From Pacificibacter maritimus (GTDB taxonomy: Bacteria; Pseudomonadota; Alphaproteobacteria; Rhodobacterales; Rhodobacteraceae), in the NCBI RefSeq assembly GCF_003814915.1, contig NZ_RKQK01000001.1:760031-824030 (forward strand): 64,000 nucleotides of DNA, given 5' to 3'. Of this stretch, positions 15,915 through 26,126 are shown one piece after another. Each line of letters opens with the position of its first letter. Position 1 is the first letter of the stretch. Under the pieces are notes generated by a model. That model did not search any database, was not told the DNA's origin, and was given only the letters and a program-made list of their open reading frames with translations. The translations under genes were made by a program, and so were the position numbers.

Positions 15915-17387
15915 TTAGGCTTCCTCGGCTGGGATCAGGTTTTCGACAAAGCGGTTGAGCGCCAAAACGCCCCAGCCTGTCGCACCTTTAGGGGCCAAAT
16001 CGGTCGGCGCTTTCACAGAGGCGACGCCTGCGATATCCAAGTGAATCCAAGGCGTACCCTCTTGCACAAAGCGCTGCAAATACTGCGCGGCAGTGATCGA
16101 ACCACCTGCCCGCGTGCCCACGTTTTTCATATCGGCAATATGAGATTTAAGTTGCGCGTCATAGGACTTGCCCAAAGGCATCCGCCACGCGCCCTCAATT
16201 TCTGTGCGCGCGGATTTCATGAAGGCTTTGCAAAAATCATCATCATTTGAAAACACACCTGCATTGTCATGGCCAAGACCCACTATGATCGCGCCTGTCA
16301 AAGTGGCCAGATCCACCATGCCGCGCGGTTTGAAACGCTCTTGCGTGTACCACATTACATCGCACAGAACCATGCGCCCTTCTGCGTCTGTGTTGATGAT
16401 CTCAACAGTGTCGCCTTTCATGGATTTGATCACATCTCCAGGGCGGATCGCATTGCCATCGGGCATGTTTTCAACCAAGCCCACAAGGCCCACGACATTG
16501 GCAGCTGCTTTGCGCAAAGCCAGCGTTTTCATCACACCAGAGACAACACCAGCGCCGCCCATATCCATGGTCATGTCTTCCATACCGCCCGCAGGCTTAA
16601 TAGAAATGCCACCCGTGTCAAAGACGACCCCCTTGCCAACCAAGGCCAAGGGCGCCTCGTCTTTGCCACCCTTCCATTGCATCACAACCACTTTTGATGG
16701 GCTGCGCGATCCTTGGCCGACAGCCAGCAAAGTGCGCATGCCGAGGGCTTCAAGCGCGTCTTCTTCTAGCACTTCAACTTCAACGCCCAGTTTTTCCAAG
16801 TCTTTCAAACGATTGGCAAATTCAGTGGTCGTCAAAACATTCGCAGGCTCTGACACGAGATCGCGGGTAAAGAAAACGCCTTCGGCCAATGCGGTCACTG
16901 CGGCAGCGTCAAGATCTTCGACTTTGCTGACCGCCATGGTCACGGTCGGCGTTTGTGTGGCAGGGCCTTCGGATTTATGATCCGTGAAAGCATAGGCTTT
17001 GAGCAAGACACCAAGCGCCAGATCTGACAAACGGCGCGTTGGACCCGCCAAAACAAGCACGTCTTTTTTGCCCAAGGCACCGCCGATTGCGGCCCCCGCT
17101 TTGCGCGCCAATTCTGTTTGCGCCGAGCGTGACAGTTTCACCACCTGCACGGCCTCGGCTTGAAGACCAACGGGGAAAGCTAAGTCCTGTGCTGTGCCTT
17201 CTTCAAGCGCTTCAAAGGCTTCGCTTTCGATGTACCGCGCCAAAGCGCCTTTCATCAAACGGTTCACACGACGCGCAGCCGCGCTCATCTTGCCATCTTC
17301 AGGCACCAAAACCGCCACGCGTCCCGTTGCAGTCGCGATGGTATCCAAGTCGATTTCGGTCACGGATAAAGTTGCAGGTGTGGTCAT
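15915..17387 (-). CDS. pepA: Leucyl aminopeptidase (M17)
   Basis: A 490-residue cytosolic aminopeptidase with two metal ions. The metal-binding and catalytic motifs are present: VGKGVVFDTGGISIKP near residue 255, the MDMGGAG block, and the family signature NTDAEGR near residue 340. I use the ATG at 17387 (MTTPATLS...) with GGAG 6 bases upstream; an upstream alternative would add 30 residues unlike the family. It is the first gene of a pepA-holC operon and divergent from lptF. In E. coli PepA also binds DNA as XerA/CarP; whether this one does cannot be seen. Confidence 0.95.
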   Translation of the reverse strand: MTTPATLSVTEIDLDTIATATGRVAVLVPEDGKMSAAARRVNRLMKGALARYIESEAFEALEEGTAQDLAFPVGLQAEAVQVVKLSRSAQTELARKAGAAIGGALGKKDVLVLAGPTRRLSDLALGVLLKAYAFTDHKSEGPATQTPTVTMAVSKVEDLDAAAVTALAEGVFFTRDLVSEPANVLTTTEFANRLKDLEKLGVEVEVLEEDALEALGMRTLLAVGQGSRSPSKVVVMQWKGGKDEAPLALVGKGVVFDTGGISIKPAGGMEDMTMDMGGAGVVSGVMKTLALRKAAANVVGLVGLVENMPDGNAIRPGDVIKSMKGDTVEIINTDAEGRMVLCDVMWYTQERFKPRGMVDLATLTGAIIVGLGHDNAGVFSNDDDFCKAFMKSARTEIEGAWRMPLGKSYDAQLKSHIADMKNVGTRAGGSITAAQYLQRFVQEGTPWIHLDIAGVASVKAPTDLAPKGATGWGVLALNRFVENLIPAEEA

Positions 17388-17649
17388 GGGGACTCCAATG
17401 TAAACAAAGCGCAAGCGCGCGGATGAGGTCAATTTTGCGGCTGGTGCGGGTTTCCCCCTGACCGAACCATAAAACAATTGCCCTATAGGTAGCGATCTCG
17501 CAGGCAGTTTGCCAGAGCTTGCGGTGCTGGTTTTTGCGCAAAGGCCTAGGCGCTTCGTTGCATGGGGTCAAAATTGCCGCGCATTATGGGTTTCAGCGCA
17601 GCGCCGTAGCAGCTAAACTGCCCTAACTGTTTGGACCTTGGGGATCATT

Positions 17650-18786
17650 TTGGGTAGATTCGATAGATACTTGCTACAACAGCATATTTTGTTGTTCGGG
17701 CTGTTTTCTCTCATCCTTGTTATGGTGTTTTGGGTCAACAAAGCTGTGAGCTTGCTGGATCAATTGATGAGCGACGGTCAAAACATGTCGCTGTTTCTCA
17801 AATTGACCTCACTCAGTTTGCCCATGCTGATTGCAGATGTTTTGCCGATCACAGCTTTTATCGCCACGGTCTTTGCGATCAACCGCATGAGCAATGATTC
17901 AGAACTGGTGGTCATCCAAGCCACGGGGTTCAGCCCATGGCGTTTGGGGCGTGCTGTTATTGCGTTCGGGTTGATCGCATCTTTGATGGTTGCCTGTTTG
18001 ACCCATGTTTTATCCCCCTTGGCGCGCGGCGAATTGGCCATAAATCAAGCAGAAATGTCGCGCGATGTCACAGCGCGCTTGTTAACGGAAGGCACATTTG
18101 TACACCCCGCAAATGGTATCACCTTTTATGTGCGTGAAATTAATGCGTCTGGGGAATTGCTAGACGTCTATTTGTCAGACAGCCGTGGCAAAGACCAGCG
18201 CATCAACTTTCTTGCGCGGCGCGCTTTAATCGTCAGCGATACCGAAGGCCCCGTTTTATTGTTGTTTGATGGGGCTTCGCATGCCCTTAACACCAAAACG
18301 CAGCGCCTATCTGTGACGACGTTTGACAGTTTTGCCTATAATCTGGCCCCATTTTTAACCACCACGGACATGGCCGAGCGTTCTGTCCGCAGCATCCCAA
18401 GTGTCGAATTCTTCACCAATCAAGCAGCCGTTCTGGCAGAGACTGAATTGACGGCAATGGAATTGCGTCAGACTTTTCATGAACGCACCAGCAAGGCCCT
18501 TTTGGCCGCCATCGCCACCATTATCGGGTTTGCCGCTCTTGTTGCAGGCGGATTTTCCCGCTTTGGCCTTTGGCGTCAGATATTCTTGGCAATCGGCTTG
18601 CTGATTCTTCTAAAAGCTGTCGACTCTGCCGTTATTTCAACCAGCAGCAACATGCCAGAACTGTGGGCATTGCTCTATGTTCCAAGCGTCATGGGCTTTT
18701 GCTTGGCTGGCCTTATTTTATGGTACACGTCACATCCACATCTATTCCGTAGGCGCGCAAAACAAACACCACAGGTGCCACAATGA
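17650..18786 (+). CDS. lptF: LPS export permease LptF
   Basis: A 378-residue inner-membrane protein with six transmembrane segments, three on each side of a periplasmic jellyroll domain (about residues 110-265). With LptG and the ATPase LptB it extracts LPS from the inner membrane and passes it to the LptC-A-D bridge. I set the start at a TTG (17650) giving GRFDRYLLQQ, where the family begins; another TTG four codons upstream is possible. The ATGA overlap with lptG shows tight coupling. lptB, lptC and lptA are not in this window. Confidence 0.93.
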   Translation: MGRFDRYLLQQHILLFGLFSLILVMVFWVNKAVSLLDQLMSDGQNMSLFLKLTSLSLPMLIADVLPITAFIATVFAINRMSNDSELVVIQATGFSPWRLGRAVIAFGLIASLMVACLTHVLSPLARGELAINQAEMSRDVTARLLTEGTFVHPANGITFYVREINASGELLDVYLSDSRGKDQRINFLARRALIVSDTEGPVLLLFDGASHALNTKTQRLSVTTFDSFAYNLAPFLTTTDMAERSVRSIPSVEFFTNQAAVLAETELTAMELRQTFHERTSKALLAAIATIIGFAALVAGGFSRFGLWRQIFLAIGLLILLKAVDSAVISTSSNMPELWALLYVPSVMGFCLAGLILWYTSHPHLFRRRAKQTPQVPQ

Positions 18787-19880
18787 TATTGCATCTCTAC
18801 TTCGCTCGCCGTGCTTTATCTGCGATTGCAACGGTTGTTGGCATCCTTGTTGTTTTGATCCTGATGATCGAAATGTTGGAGCAAATCCGAAAGTTCGGAT
18901 CGGCGGAAATTTCCTTTGGTCAGATTGTGTATCTCGCCATTTTGCGGGTGCCAGAAACCCTGCATGCTGTGTTGCCTGTGATCATTGTGATCGCCACGCT
19001 GATCTTATTCTTGGGCCTATCGCGATCCTCTGAGCTTGTTGTCACGCGTGCTGCAGGGCGCTCTGCCATGCGGTCCCTATGTGCCCCTTTGAGCGTTGCT
19101 TTTATCATCGGCATGCTGGCTGTGGCAATTTTAAACCCATTGGTGTCCTCGTCATCGCGTAAATTCGACCAACTCAAAGCGCAATATCTTGATGAGCAAA
19201 CCCAAGTCTTTTCTGTCTCAGACGAAGGTCTGTGGCTGCGTCAAGGCAATGCTGATGGGCAGGTCGTCATCCGCGCCAGCCAAGCAAATTTCGACGGGTC
19301 ACAATTGTTCAACGTCACCTTTTTGGGCTTTGATACGGGCGGATCTCCTTCATTTCGGATTGAAGCAAATATCGCTGAATTAACCCCCAGCCAGTGGAAT
19401 ATGTCGGCCGTCAAATATTGGGATTTGCAAAACAGTTTAAACCCTGAAGCAAACGCCGTGCTCTATGACAATTATTCTTTGCCAACAACGCTCACCTTAG
19501 ATGAAATCCAAGATACCTTTGGCACCCCTGCTGCGGTGCCGATTTGGGAAATGCGGGCCTTCATCCAACGGTTGGAAAAAGCTGGTTTTTCGGCGCGGGC
19601 CTATAAAATGTGGTTCCAAAGTGAATTGGCTTTGCCACTCACATTGGTCGCCATGATGCTGATCGGTGCGGGTTTCACCATGCGGCACACGCGCTTTGGC
19701 AGCACTGGACGGTTGGTCACAACCGCGCTTTTGCTTGCCTTTGCCTTCTTTTTTCTACGCAACTTTGCAAATATCTTGGGGCAAAATGGTGAGATCCCGA
19801 TCATTTTAGCGGCTTGGGCCCCGCCTATTGCCGTTATTTTCGCAAGCCTTGCCTTTTTACTTCACATCGAGGACGGGTGA
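18783..19880 (+). CDS. lptG: LPS export permease LptG
   Basis: A 365-residue partner of LptF with the same fold: transmembrane segments near residues 12-32, 55-80 and 95-115, a periplasmic domain, then three C-terminal segments. The start overlaps the lptF stop as ATGA. Two bases separate it from lptD, so the inner-membrane permease and outer-membrane translocon are made from one transcript, an arrangement seen in many alphaproteobacteria though not in E. coli, where lptD lies elsewhere. Confidence 0.94.
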   Translation: MILHLYFARRALSAIATVVGILVVLILMIEMLEQIRKFGSAEISFGQIVYLAILRVPETLHAVLPVIIVIATLILFLGLSRSSELVVTRAAGRSAMRSLCAPLSVAFIIGMLAVAILNPLVSSSSRKFDQLKAQYLDEQTQVFSVSDEGLWLRQGNADGQVVIRASQANFDGSQLFNVTFLGFDTGGSPSFRIEANIAELTPSQWNMSAVKYWDLQNSLNPEANAVLYDNYSLPTTLTLDEIQDTFGTPAAVPIWEMRAFIQRLEKAGFSARAYKMWFQSELALPLTLVAMMLIGAGFTMRHTRFGSTGRLVTTALLLAFAFFFLRNFANILGQNGEIPIILAAWAPPIAVIFASLAFLLHIEDG

Positions 19881-19882
19881 TC

Positions 19883-22108
19883 ATGAAGGTGTTGAAATCC
19901 TTGCCCAAAACCAGTGCTAAAATCACCGCCAAACAGACAGGCGGCCCGTCAAAATTTGCCTTGGTGGCTGCACTTGCCGCAGGCGTATGGGCGGGCACCC
20001 CCCTTGATTTACACGCACAGTCAGCACGCCCCACGGCGAGCTCAACTCAGCGCACGCAAGAGCCCCAAACGGCCGCACTTTTGGCAGATCAGGTGGATTT
20101 TAACGCCGGTCAGTTGACAGCCAGCGGGAATGTGCAGGTGCTTTACGGCGACACGCAAATGAGCGCCACGCAGATCGTATATGATCGCGATACGGGCGGA
20201 CTTTCGATCACTGGGCCTATTCGGTTGGCACAAGACGGGGCTGATTTTATCGTCTTGGCCTCTGCCGCTGAACTCGACGCAGATCTGCGCAACGGCATAT
20301 TGACCTCAGCGCGTTTGGTGATTGATCAACAGTTTCAATTGGCAGCAGCCAGTATGGAGCGGGTCGATGGGCGCTATACCAGCTTGAACCAAACCGTAAG
20401 TTCAGCCTGTCGCATTTGCGAAGGCTCACCGATCCCGCTTTGGCAGATCCGCGCCAAACAAGTGCTGCATGACAGCGAAGCGCGACAGTTGTATTTCACG
20501 GATGCGCAGTTTCGATTGTTCGATGTGCCTGTATTTTTTCTGCCCCGTTTACGCCTGCCTGATCCCACGCTTGATCGCTCCGTTGGTTTTTTAATCCCGC
20601 GGTATCGCAGCAGTTCAACTTTGGGCGTCGGCGTTCAATTGCCCTATTTCATTCCCATCGGCGACAACCGCGATTTGACTGTAGCCCCCTTTGTCACAAC
20701 CAAATCTCGCACTTTGGATTTACGGTATAGGCAGGCCTTTACGCGTGGCGAGCTAGAAGTCAACGGCGCTGTGACCTCAGATGACACTGGCAATGGATCG
20801 CGCGGATATACCTTTATAGACGGCACATGGGACCTCTCCAAAGATCTGACATTTGGCATAGATTTGCGTGCCACATCGGATATTTCTTATCTGCTGGATT
20901 ACGATATTTATGACCGCGACAGGCTATTTTCGCGCATTTGGCTTGATCGTTTTACGCAAACATCCGCTTTAGATGCCCAAGTGCAGCACATCCGAACCCT
21001 GCGCGATTCCGAAATTGATATCGCAGACACTTTGCCATTTTTGCTGGGTGATATTTCATATGAACAGCAATTTTACCCTGACAGATTTGGGGGAACTGCT
21101 TGGATAGAACTTTCGGCTGCAGGATATTACCGCAAAGCGACCACTGATATTGATGGCACGGATGTGCTGCGTGGCTCTGCGCAAGCGGGGTGGAAAACCA
21201 GTAAAATCCTGAACAATGGCTTGCGCTTGGATGGTGAAGCGTCCTTGACCTATGATGCCTATCTCATTGAGCAAAACAGCACATATGACACCACAGTTTT
21301 GCGCGCGACCCCAGCGGGTTTGTTGCGCCTGTCATATCCGCTTGAACGGCGCATAGCATCAGGCGCGCAGCAGGTTTTAACCCCCATCGCGCAGCTGTCA
21401 TGGGCCAAGACCTATGGCGGCGATGTGCCCAATGCTGACAGTATTTTGACCGAATTTGACGCAGGAAACCTCTTTGAAACCGCACAGTTTTCGGGGGCAG
21501 ATCGGCGCGGCGATGGTTTGCGCGCCACTTTGGGTCTGAAGTTTTCACATATCGGACCCAAAGCAAATTTCGACGTAACACTGGGCAAAATCTTTTCCCA
21601 AAGCGATGATGCTGGCTATACGCCTATTTCTGGCCTCTCGACCAAGCGCTCAGATTTTCTGATTGATGTGTCGTCGCAGGTGTCTGACTCTGTATCGCTT
21701 GGCGCGCGCGCTCTGCTTGATGCCGATTTATCCTTTACCAAGTTTGAGACCCGATTGGACATCGCCCGAGAGCGCTACAATTTGGCCCTGATGCATTCCT
21801 ATGTTCTGGCCAGCCCAGTCGAGAACCGTGACACTGATCTATCAGAACTCACATTAGATACCGCAATCAAGCTAGGGACTAATTGGACAGCCTTTGCAGA
21901 TTACCGCTATGATTTCGAACAAAACCAAGCCGCGACAGCAGGGATTGGGCTGGAATATGCCAATGAATGTGCACGGGTAAAACTGGGCGCTGACCGCCGC
22001 TATACAGAATCCAACGCCGTTGAGCCGACAACAAATTTTGCGATCACTGTCTCATTCGGAGCCTTTGGAACCGATGCGACAGCGGCCCAATCGGTTTGCG
22101 GATTTTGA
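19883..22108 (+). CDS. lptD: LPS assembly outer-membrane protein LptD
   Basis: A 741-residue outer-membrane protein. The start is the ATG at 19883 with GAGGACGG before it. A basic start and hydrophobic stretch form a signal peptide ending near LHAQS. An N-terminal LptA-like domain (about residues 65-170) is followed by a large C-terminal beta-barrel of repeated aromatic strands. Cysteines near residues 176 and 179 and two near the C-terminus (about 696 and 739) could form the disulfides that lock the plug, but their placing differs from E. coli, where two of the four lie adjacent. It inserts LPS into the outer leaflet with LptE, not seen here. Confidence 0.93.
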   Translation: MKVLKSLPKTSAKITAKQTGGPSKFALVAALAAGVWAGTPLDLHAQSARPTASSTQRTQEPQTAALLADQVDFNAGQLTASGNVQVLYGDTQMSATQIVYDRDTGGLSITGPIRLAQDGADFIVLASAAELDADLRNGILTSARLVIDQQFQLAAASMERVDGRYTSLNQTVSSACRICEGSPIPLWQIRAKQVLHDSEARQLYFTDAQFRLFDVPVFFLPRLRLPDPTLDRSVGFLIPRYRSSSTLGVGVQLPYFIPIGDNRDLTVAPFVTTKSRTLDLRYRQAFTRGELEVNGAVTSDDTGNGSRGYTFIDGTWDLSKDLTFGIDLRATSDISYLLDYDIYDRDRLFSRIWLDRFTQTSALDAQVQHIRTLRDSEIDIADTLPFLLGDISYEQQFYPDRFGGTAWIELSAAGYYRKATTDIDGTDVLRGSAQAGWKTSKILNNGLRLDGEASLTYDAYLIEQNSTYDTTVLRATPAGLLRLSYPLERRIASGAQQVLTPIAQLSWAKTYGGDVPNADSILTEFDAGNLFETAQFSGADRRGDGLRATLGLKFSHIGPKANFDVTLGKIFSQSDDAGYTPISGLSTKRSDFLIDVSSQVSDSVSLGARALLDADLSFTKFETRLDIARERYNLALMHSYVLASPVENRDTDLSELTLDTAIKLGTNWTAFADYRYDFEQNQAATAGIGLEYANECARVKLGADRRYTESNAVEPTTNFAITVSFGAFGTDATAAQSVCGF

Positions 22109-22202
22109 CCCAGATCGACCACGCTAAAATTGGCCGCTTGGCCCCCCGACCGAAACCGCTTATGAAAGACGTAACGAAGATGTTGAAGACACGAGGGCGG
22201 GT

Positions 22203-23477
22203 ATGACACGCATGATCATCCAAGCAAAGATCGCACAAAAACGCAAAGCGCTGCGCGCCATTTTGCACGCTGGGTGCTTTGCCAGTTTGGCACTTGGTGC
22301 TGGGTTTGGCGCCCTATCGCCCGCCTATGCGCAAAACCTGTTTGCCCCTGTGGCCACGGTCAACGAAAGCGCTGTCACGCGATATGAATTGCAACAACGC
22401 ATGCAATTGCTCAGCGTTTTGGGCGGCGGCAGCACTGAATCATTGGTCTTGGACAGTTTAATCGAAGAACGCCTAAAGCTGGCTGCGGCCGCACGCGTTG
22501 GAATTTCTGTCTCAGATGAGGCCGTTGCCACAGGCATTCGAAATTTCGCAGAGCAAGGCGGGCTCTCCCCCGAACAGCTTTTGACGCTTTTGGGGCGCAA
22601 TGGCGTATCGGCGCAAAGTTTCCGTGACTATGTGGTCGCAGGCTTGGTTTGGCGTGACTACGCACGCGCGCGCTTTTCTTCAAAGGTGAATATTTCCGAA
22701 GCTGATGTTGATCGCGCCTTGCGAAATGCTGGACCGTCTGGCGGCATTATGGTGTCCATGTCCGAATTGTTCTTACCTGCGCGCAATGCGGAAGAACGCG
22801 CAGCATCTGAAAGATTGGCCAAACAAATCGCAGCCAACCCAAGCATTTCAGCCTTTGCTGCCGCCGCGCGTAAATATTCTGTGGCCCCAAGTGGTGAACG
22901 ATCAGGACGTATGGACCCAACGCCAATTGGCAATTTGCCAGGGCCTTTGCGCGTTGCTGCCTCTACCTTGAAGCCAGGTGAAATATCTGCACCCTTGTCG
23001 ACCGATAATGCAATCGGCATTTTCCAGTTGCGCCGCTTGGATGAAATCGAAGCCCCGACACCACGCGCCACAAGTTTGGAATATGCAGCCTATTACATTG
23101 CAGGCGGTCAAACTGAAAAAGCGCGCGCAACAGCGGCGAAAATTCGCGCCAATGTGGACACTTGCGATGACCTTTATGGGGTCGTACCAGCGGCTTTGCT
23201 TGACCAATTGGAAATCGACACCTTGAATGTGTCTGAAATCCCCAATGATGTGGCGGTTGAATTGTCGAAATTGGACGCAGGCGAAAGTTCGACAGCGCTG
23301 ACACGCGCCAATGGTCAAACTTTGGTGTTCCTGATGCTCTGCGACCGTAACTTTGACAATCAGTCTAGCACAGACCGCGATGCTATTCGGTCTGATTTGA
23401 CCAGCAAAGCCATTGGCGCTTTGGCTGCAAATCATTTGGCTGAATTGGAAGCAGACGCCTATATCAAGCGAAATTAA
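22203..23477 (+). CDS. surA: Periplasmic chaperone / peptidyl-prolyl isomerase SurA
   Basis: A 424-residue periplasmic protein that guides unfolded outer-membrane proteins to the BAM complex. A signal peptide ends near SPAYAQN (residue about 43). The SurA N-terminal domain with helix-rich chaperone surface spans about residues 45-160. One parvulin-type rotamase domain follows (about 170-285), beginning near VSMSELFLPA. Compared with E. coli SurA, which has two parvulin domains, the second is degenerate or absent here, as in many alphaproteobacteria. It lies between lptD and pdxA, the classic context, and LptD is a known SurA client. Confidence 0.92.
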   Translation: MTRMIIQAKIAQKRKALRAILHAGCFASLALGAGFGALSPAYAQNLFAPVATVNESAVTRYELQQRMQLLSVLGGGSTESLVLDSLIEERLKLAAAARVGISVSDEAVATGIRNFAEQGGLSPEQLLTLLGRNGVSAQSFRDYVVAGLVWRDYARARFSSKVNISEADVDRALRNAGPSGGIMVSMSELFLPARNAEERAASERLAKQIAANPSISAFAAAARKYSVAPSGERSGRMDPTPIGNLPGPLRVAASTLKPGEISAPLSTDNAIGIFQLRRLDEIEAPTPRATSLEYAAYYIAGGQTEKARATAAKIRANVDTCDDLYGVVPAALLDQLEIDTLNVSEIPNDVAVELSKLDAGESSTALTRANGQTLVFLMLCDRNFDNQSSTDRDAIRSDLTSKAIGALAANHLAELEADAYIKRN

Positions 23478-23479
23478 TC

Positions 23480-24472
23480 ATGCAACACAGACGCCCCCCT
23501 ATCGCGCTGACTTGCGGTGAACCTGCGGGCGTCGGTCCTGAAGTCGCTGCCAAGGCGATTTTGGATATGAAAGGCCGTGTGCCTTTCTTTTGGATCGGCG
23601 ACCCGCGCCACCTGCCCGTTCAGACCTCATTCGCGGAAATCAAAGCCCCTCACGAGGCCTATGATGTGCCTGCGGGGGTTTTGCCTGTGCTCTGCCACTT
23701 GTTTCCTGCACCAGCTGAAGCGGGTGTCGCAAATTTTGCCAATGCGCAGGGCGTGATTGATGTCATAGCCCGCGCTGTGGATTTGGTCAAAACGGGCCAA
23801 GCGTCTGGGATTTGCACATCACCAATACACAAGAAAATTCTTAAAGATGGCGCTGATTTCGCCTATCCGGGACACACGGAATATTTAGCCGATCTGGCGG
23901 GTGTGGATCACGTTGTCATGATGCTGGCCTGTTCTGAACTGCGCGTTGTACCAGCAACGATCCACATAGCTTTGAAAGATGTAGCTGATCAGTTCACGCC
24001 CGAAGTCTTGGAAGAAACCATTCGCATCACAGCCAATGATCTGACGCAACACTGGGGCATTGAACGCCCGCGCATCGCCATTGCGGGCCTGAACCCCCAC
24101 GCGGGCGAAGGTGGTGCCATGGGATCTGAAGAACTAGACTGGATGAATGGGTTGTTGGACACTCTGCGTGGGCAAGGTTTTGACCTAAAAGGGCCAATGC
24201 CCCCTGACACCATGTTTCACGCCCGTGCGCGCCAAGCCTATGATGTGGCGATCTGCGCCTATCACGACCAAGCGCTGATCCCGATTAAGACCATCGATTT
24301 CGACGGTGGTGTCAACGTCACATTGGGCCTGCCTTTCATTCGGACATCCCCCGATCACGGCACAGCGATGGATATCGCAGGCCAAGGCATAGCCAACCCT
24401 TCATCCCTTATCGCGGCGCTAGATATGGCGTGGGATATGGCAGAACGATCCGCAAAGGACAGCGATATATGA
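23480..24472 (+). CDS. pdxA: 4-hydroxythreonine-4-phosphate dehydrogenase
   Basis: A 330-residue NAD-dependent enzyme of the deoxyxylulose-dependent pyridoxal phosphate pathway; it oxidises 4-phosphohydroxy-L-threonine, whose product is then used by PdxJ. Metal-binding histidines are in YPGHTEYL (near residue 137), in [10 protein letters not shown] and in [13 protein letters not shown] (near residue 262). The N-terminus [16 protein letters not shown] matches the family. It begins 2 bases after surA and ends in an ATGA overlap with rsmA, so it is in the middle of a compact operon. Confidence 0.95.
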   Translation: MQHRRPPIALTCGEPAGVGPEVAAKAILDMKGRVPFFWIGDPRHLPVQTSFAEIKAPHEAYDVPAGVLPVLCHLFPAPAEAGVANFANAQGVIDVIARAVDLVKTGQASGICTSPIHKKILKDGADFAYPGHTEYLADLAGVDHVVMMLACSELRVVPATIHIALKDVADQFTPEVLEETIRITANDLTQHWGIERPRIAIAGLNPHAGEGGAMGSEELDWMNGLLDTLRGQGFDLKGPMPPDTMFHARARQAYDVAICAYHDQALIPIKTIDFDGGVNVTLGLPFIRTSPDHGTAMDIAGQGIANPSSLIAALDMAWDMAERSAKDSDI

Positions 24473-25311
24473 CCAGTTATGATGGGCTTCCCAGCCTTAA
24501 AGATGTGATCCAAGCCCATGGATTAATTGCAAAAAAGTCATTAGGGCAAAACTTTCTACTTGATCTTAACTTGACGGCAAAAATTGCACGCCAAGCGGGC
24601 GATTTAACCAAATGCGATGTGCTTGAGGTCGGCCCTGGCCCTGGCGGTTTGACCCGTGGCCTGCTGGCCGAAGGCGCACGCAAAGTTTTGGCCGTCGAAA
24701 AAGATTCCCGTGCGATGGGTCCATTGGCAGAAATTTCAGACGCTTATCCGGGCCGCCTAGAAATCATCAACGCAGATGCTTTGGACATCAACCCGCTAGA
24801 GCAACTGACCCCCCCTGTGCGGATCGTGTCGAACCTGCCCTATAATGTGGGAACTGAACTGTTAATCCGCTGGTTGACCCCAGATGTGTGGCCGCCCTAT
24901 TGGGCCTCTTTGACTTTGATGTTTCAACGCGAAGTCGCCAACCGTATTGTCGCAAAGCCCGGAAATAAAACTTATGGGCGTCTTGCGATTTTAAGCCAAT
25001 GGCGCACAAATCCACGTTTGGTGATGGAATTACCGCCCGAAGCCTTTAGTCCACCGCCGAAAATTCATTCCGCTGTCGTGCATTTCGAGGCTTTGGAAAA
25101 ACCACGTTTTGAGGCCGATGCGAAAACATTGGAGCGGGTTGTGGCCGCGGGTTTTAATCAACGCCGTAAAATGCTGCGTGCCTCGCTTAAGGGCGTGAAG
25201 CCAGAGATCGAAGACTATCTTGTGGCCGCGGGCATCAAGCCGACAGAACGTGCCGAGCAGGTGCCACTTGAAGGCTGGTGTGCCCTTGCCCGCGAGATTG
25301 CAAAGGACTAA
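24469..25311 (+). CDS. rsmA: 16S rRNA dimethyladenosine transferase
   Basis: A 280-residue methyltransferase that dimethylates two adjacent adenines in the 3' hairpin of 16S rRNA, a late ribosome assembly step. The SAM-binding motif [15 protein letters not shown] is near residues 47-61 and the catalytic NLPYNV motif near residue 118. The start at 24469 overlaps the pdxA stop as ATGA; a longer upstream start would be out of character with the family start [11 protein letters not shown]. It is the last gene of the lptFGD-surA-pdxA-rsmA operon, which ends at a strong terminator. Confidence 0.95.
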   Translation: MTSYDGLPSLKDVIQAHGLIAKKSLGQNFLLDLNLTAKIARQAGDLTKCDVLEVGPGPGGLTRGLLAEGARKVLAVEKDSRAMGPLAEISDAYPGRLEIINADALDINPLEQLTPPVRIVSNLPYNVGTELLIRWLTPDVWPPYWASLTLMFQREVANRIVAKPGNKTYGRLAILSQWRTNPRLVMELPPEAFSPPPKIHSAVVHFEALEKPRFEADAKTLERVVAAGFNQRRKMLRASLKGVKPEIEDYLVAAGIKPTERAEQVPLEGWCALAREIAKD

Positions 25312-25342
25312 TCGCAGGCGCTCACCTCAGTGATAGATATTA

Positions 25343-25368
25343 AAAAACCCGCCGTTTGGCGGGTTTTT
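25343..25368. terminator. Bidirectional terminator after rsmA
   Basis: Arms AAAAACCCGCC (25343-25353) and GGCGGGTTTTT (25358-25368) form a perfect 11-bp stem with a GTTT loop. With A- and T-runs on both sides it can end both the rsmA transcript and the convergent DUF4167 transcript. Confidence 0.9.
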
Positions 25369-25388
25369 CGTAAATTATGTGGTCTATT

Positions 25389-26126
25389 TTACTCAGCGAC
25401 TTTTGGGGCGTCATCTGCTGGGGCATCCGCAGGCGTGGCGTCGGCTTTTGTCGCTTCACTCTTAGGCGCTTTCGCTTTCGGCGCATCATTCACAGGATTA
25501 TCTGATTTAGGGGCCTCTGCGTCTGCCTTTGCGCTCTCAGATGTTTCTGTATCTGACTTTGGTGCACGCGGAGCGCGGGGTTTGCGCGGTGCGCGGGCGC
25601 GCTTGGGCTTAGGCGCTTCTTCAGGGGTTTCTACCAGACCTGAATCAGCTACAACTTCTGCAACATCAGGTTGCTCGCCTTCGCCTGCATTTTCGGGGCG
25701 AGATTGATCCGAATTGCGCGAGCGGCGATCATTGCGGTCTGAACGCTCGTTCCGATCAGGGCGGTCGCCATTGCGTTCTGCACGTTCTGCGCGCTCTGCA
25801 CGTTCAGCTTCTTGACGTTCACGGCGCTCTTGCTGTTCACGCTCTTGCTGCTGACGCTGTGCTTCGATTTCTTTTTGCGCCGCACCCAACAGGCGGGTGT
25901 AATGTTCTGCGTGCTGCTGGAAATTTTCAGCGGCAACACGATCGTTGCTCAGTTGCGCATCGCGCGCCAATTGATTGTATTTTTCGATGATCTGTTGCGG
26001 TGTACCGCGCACTTTACCTTCTGGGCCAGAGCTATCAAATGTCCGATTGACGACATTCGCCCCAGAGCGGTTGTTGTTATTGCGATTGTTCGACTTTGAC
26101 CGCGAACGATTTTTCGAAGATCTCAT
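25389..26126 (-). CDS. DUF4167 domain protein
   Basis: A 245-residue protein. The first 85 residues match the DUF4167 domain: an Arg/Ser/Asn-rich start, then the NVVNRTFDSSGPEGKVRG block and IIEKYNQLARDAQLSNDRVAAENFQQHAEHY in pieces. The rest is low-complexity: a Glu/Arg/Gln-rich probable coiled coil (about 85-125), then Arg/Asp/Asn-rich sequence and an Ala/Pro/Lys/Asp-rich tail. The family is mostly alphaproteobacterial with no proven role; the basic head suggests RNA or DNA contact. It lies downstream of prfA-prmC, its usual place in this order, but 318 bases separate it from prmC. Confidence 0.9.
   Translation of the reverse strand: MRSSKNRSRSKSNNRNNNNRSGANVVNRTFDSSGPEGKVRGTPQQIIEKYNQLARDAQLSNDRVAAENFQQHAEHYTRLLGAAQKEIEAQRQQQEREQQERRERQEAERAERAERAERNGDRPDRNERSDRNDRRSRNSDQSRPENAGEGEQPDVAEVVADSGLVETPEEAPKPKRARAPRKPRAPRAPKSDTETSESAKADAEAPKSDNPVNDAPKAKAPKSEATKADATPADAPADDAPKVAE

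Noticed and set aside
16168-16980. A 270-codon open frame opposite pepA
   Set aside because: Ser/Pro/Thr-rich shadow of a firm aminopeptidase gene; no ribosome-binding site or family.
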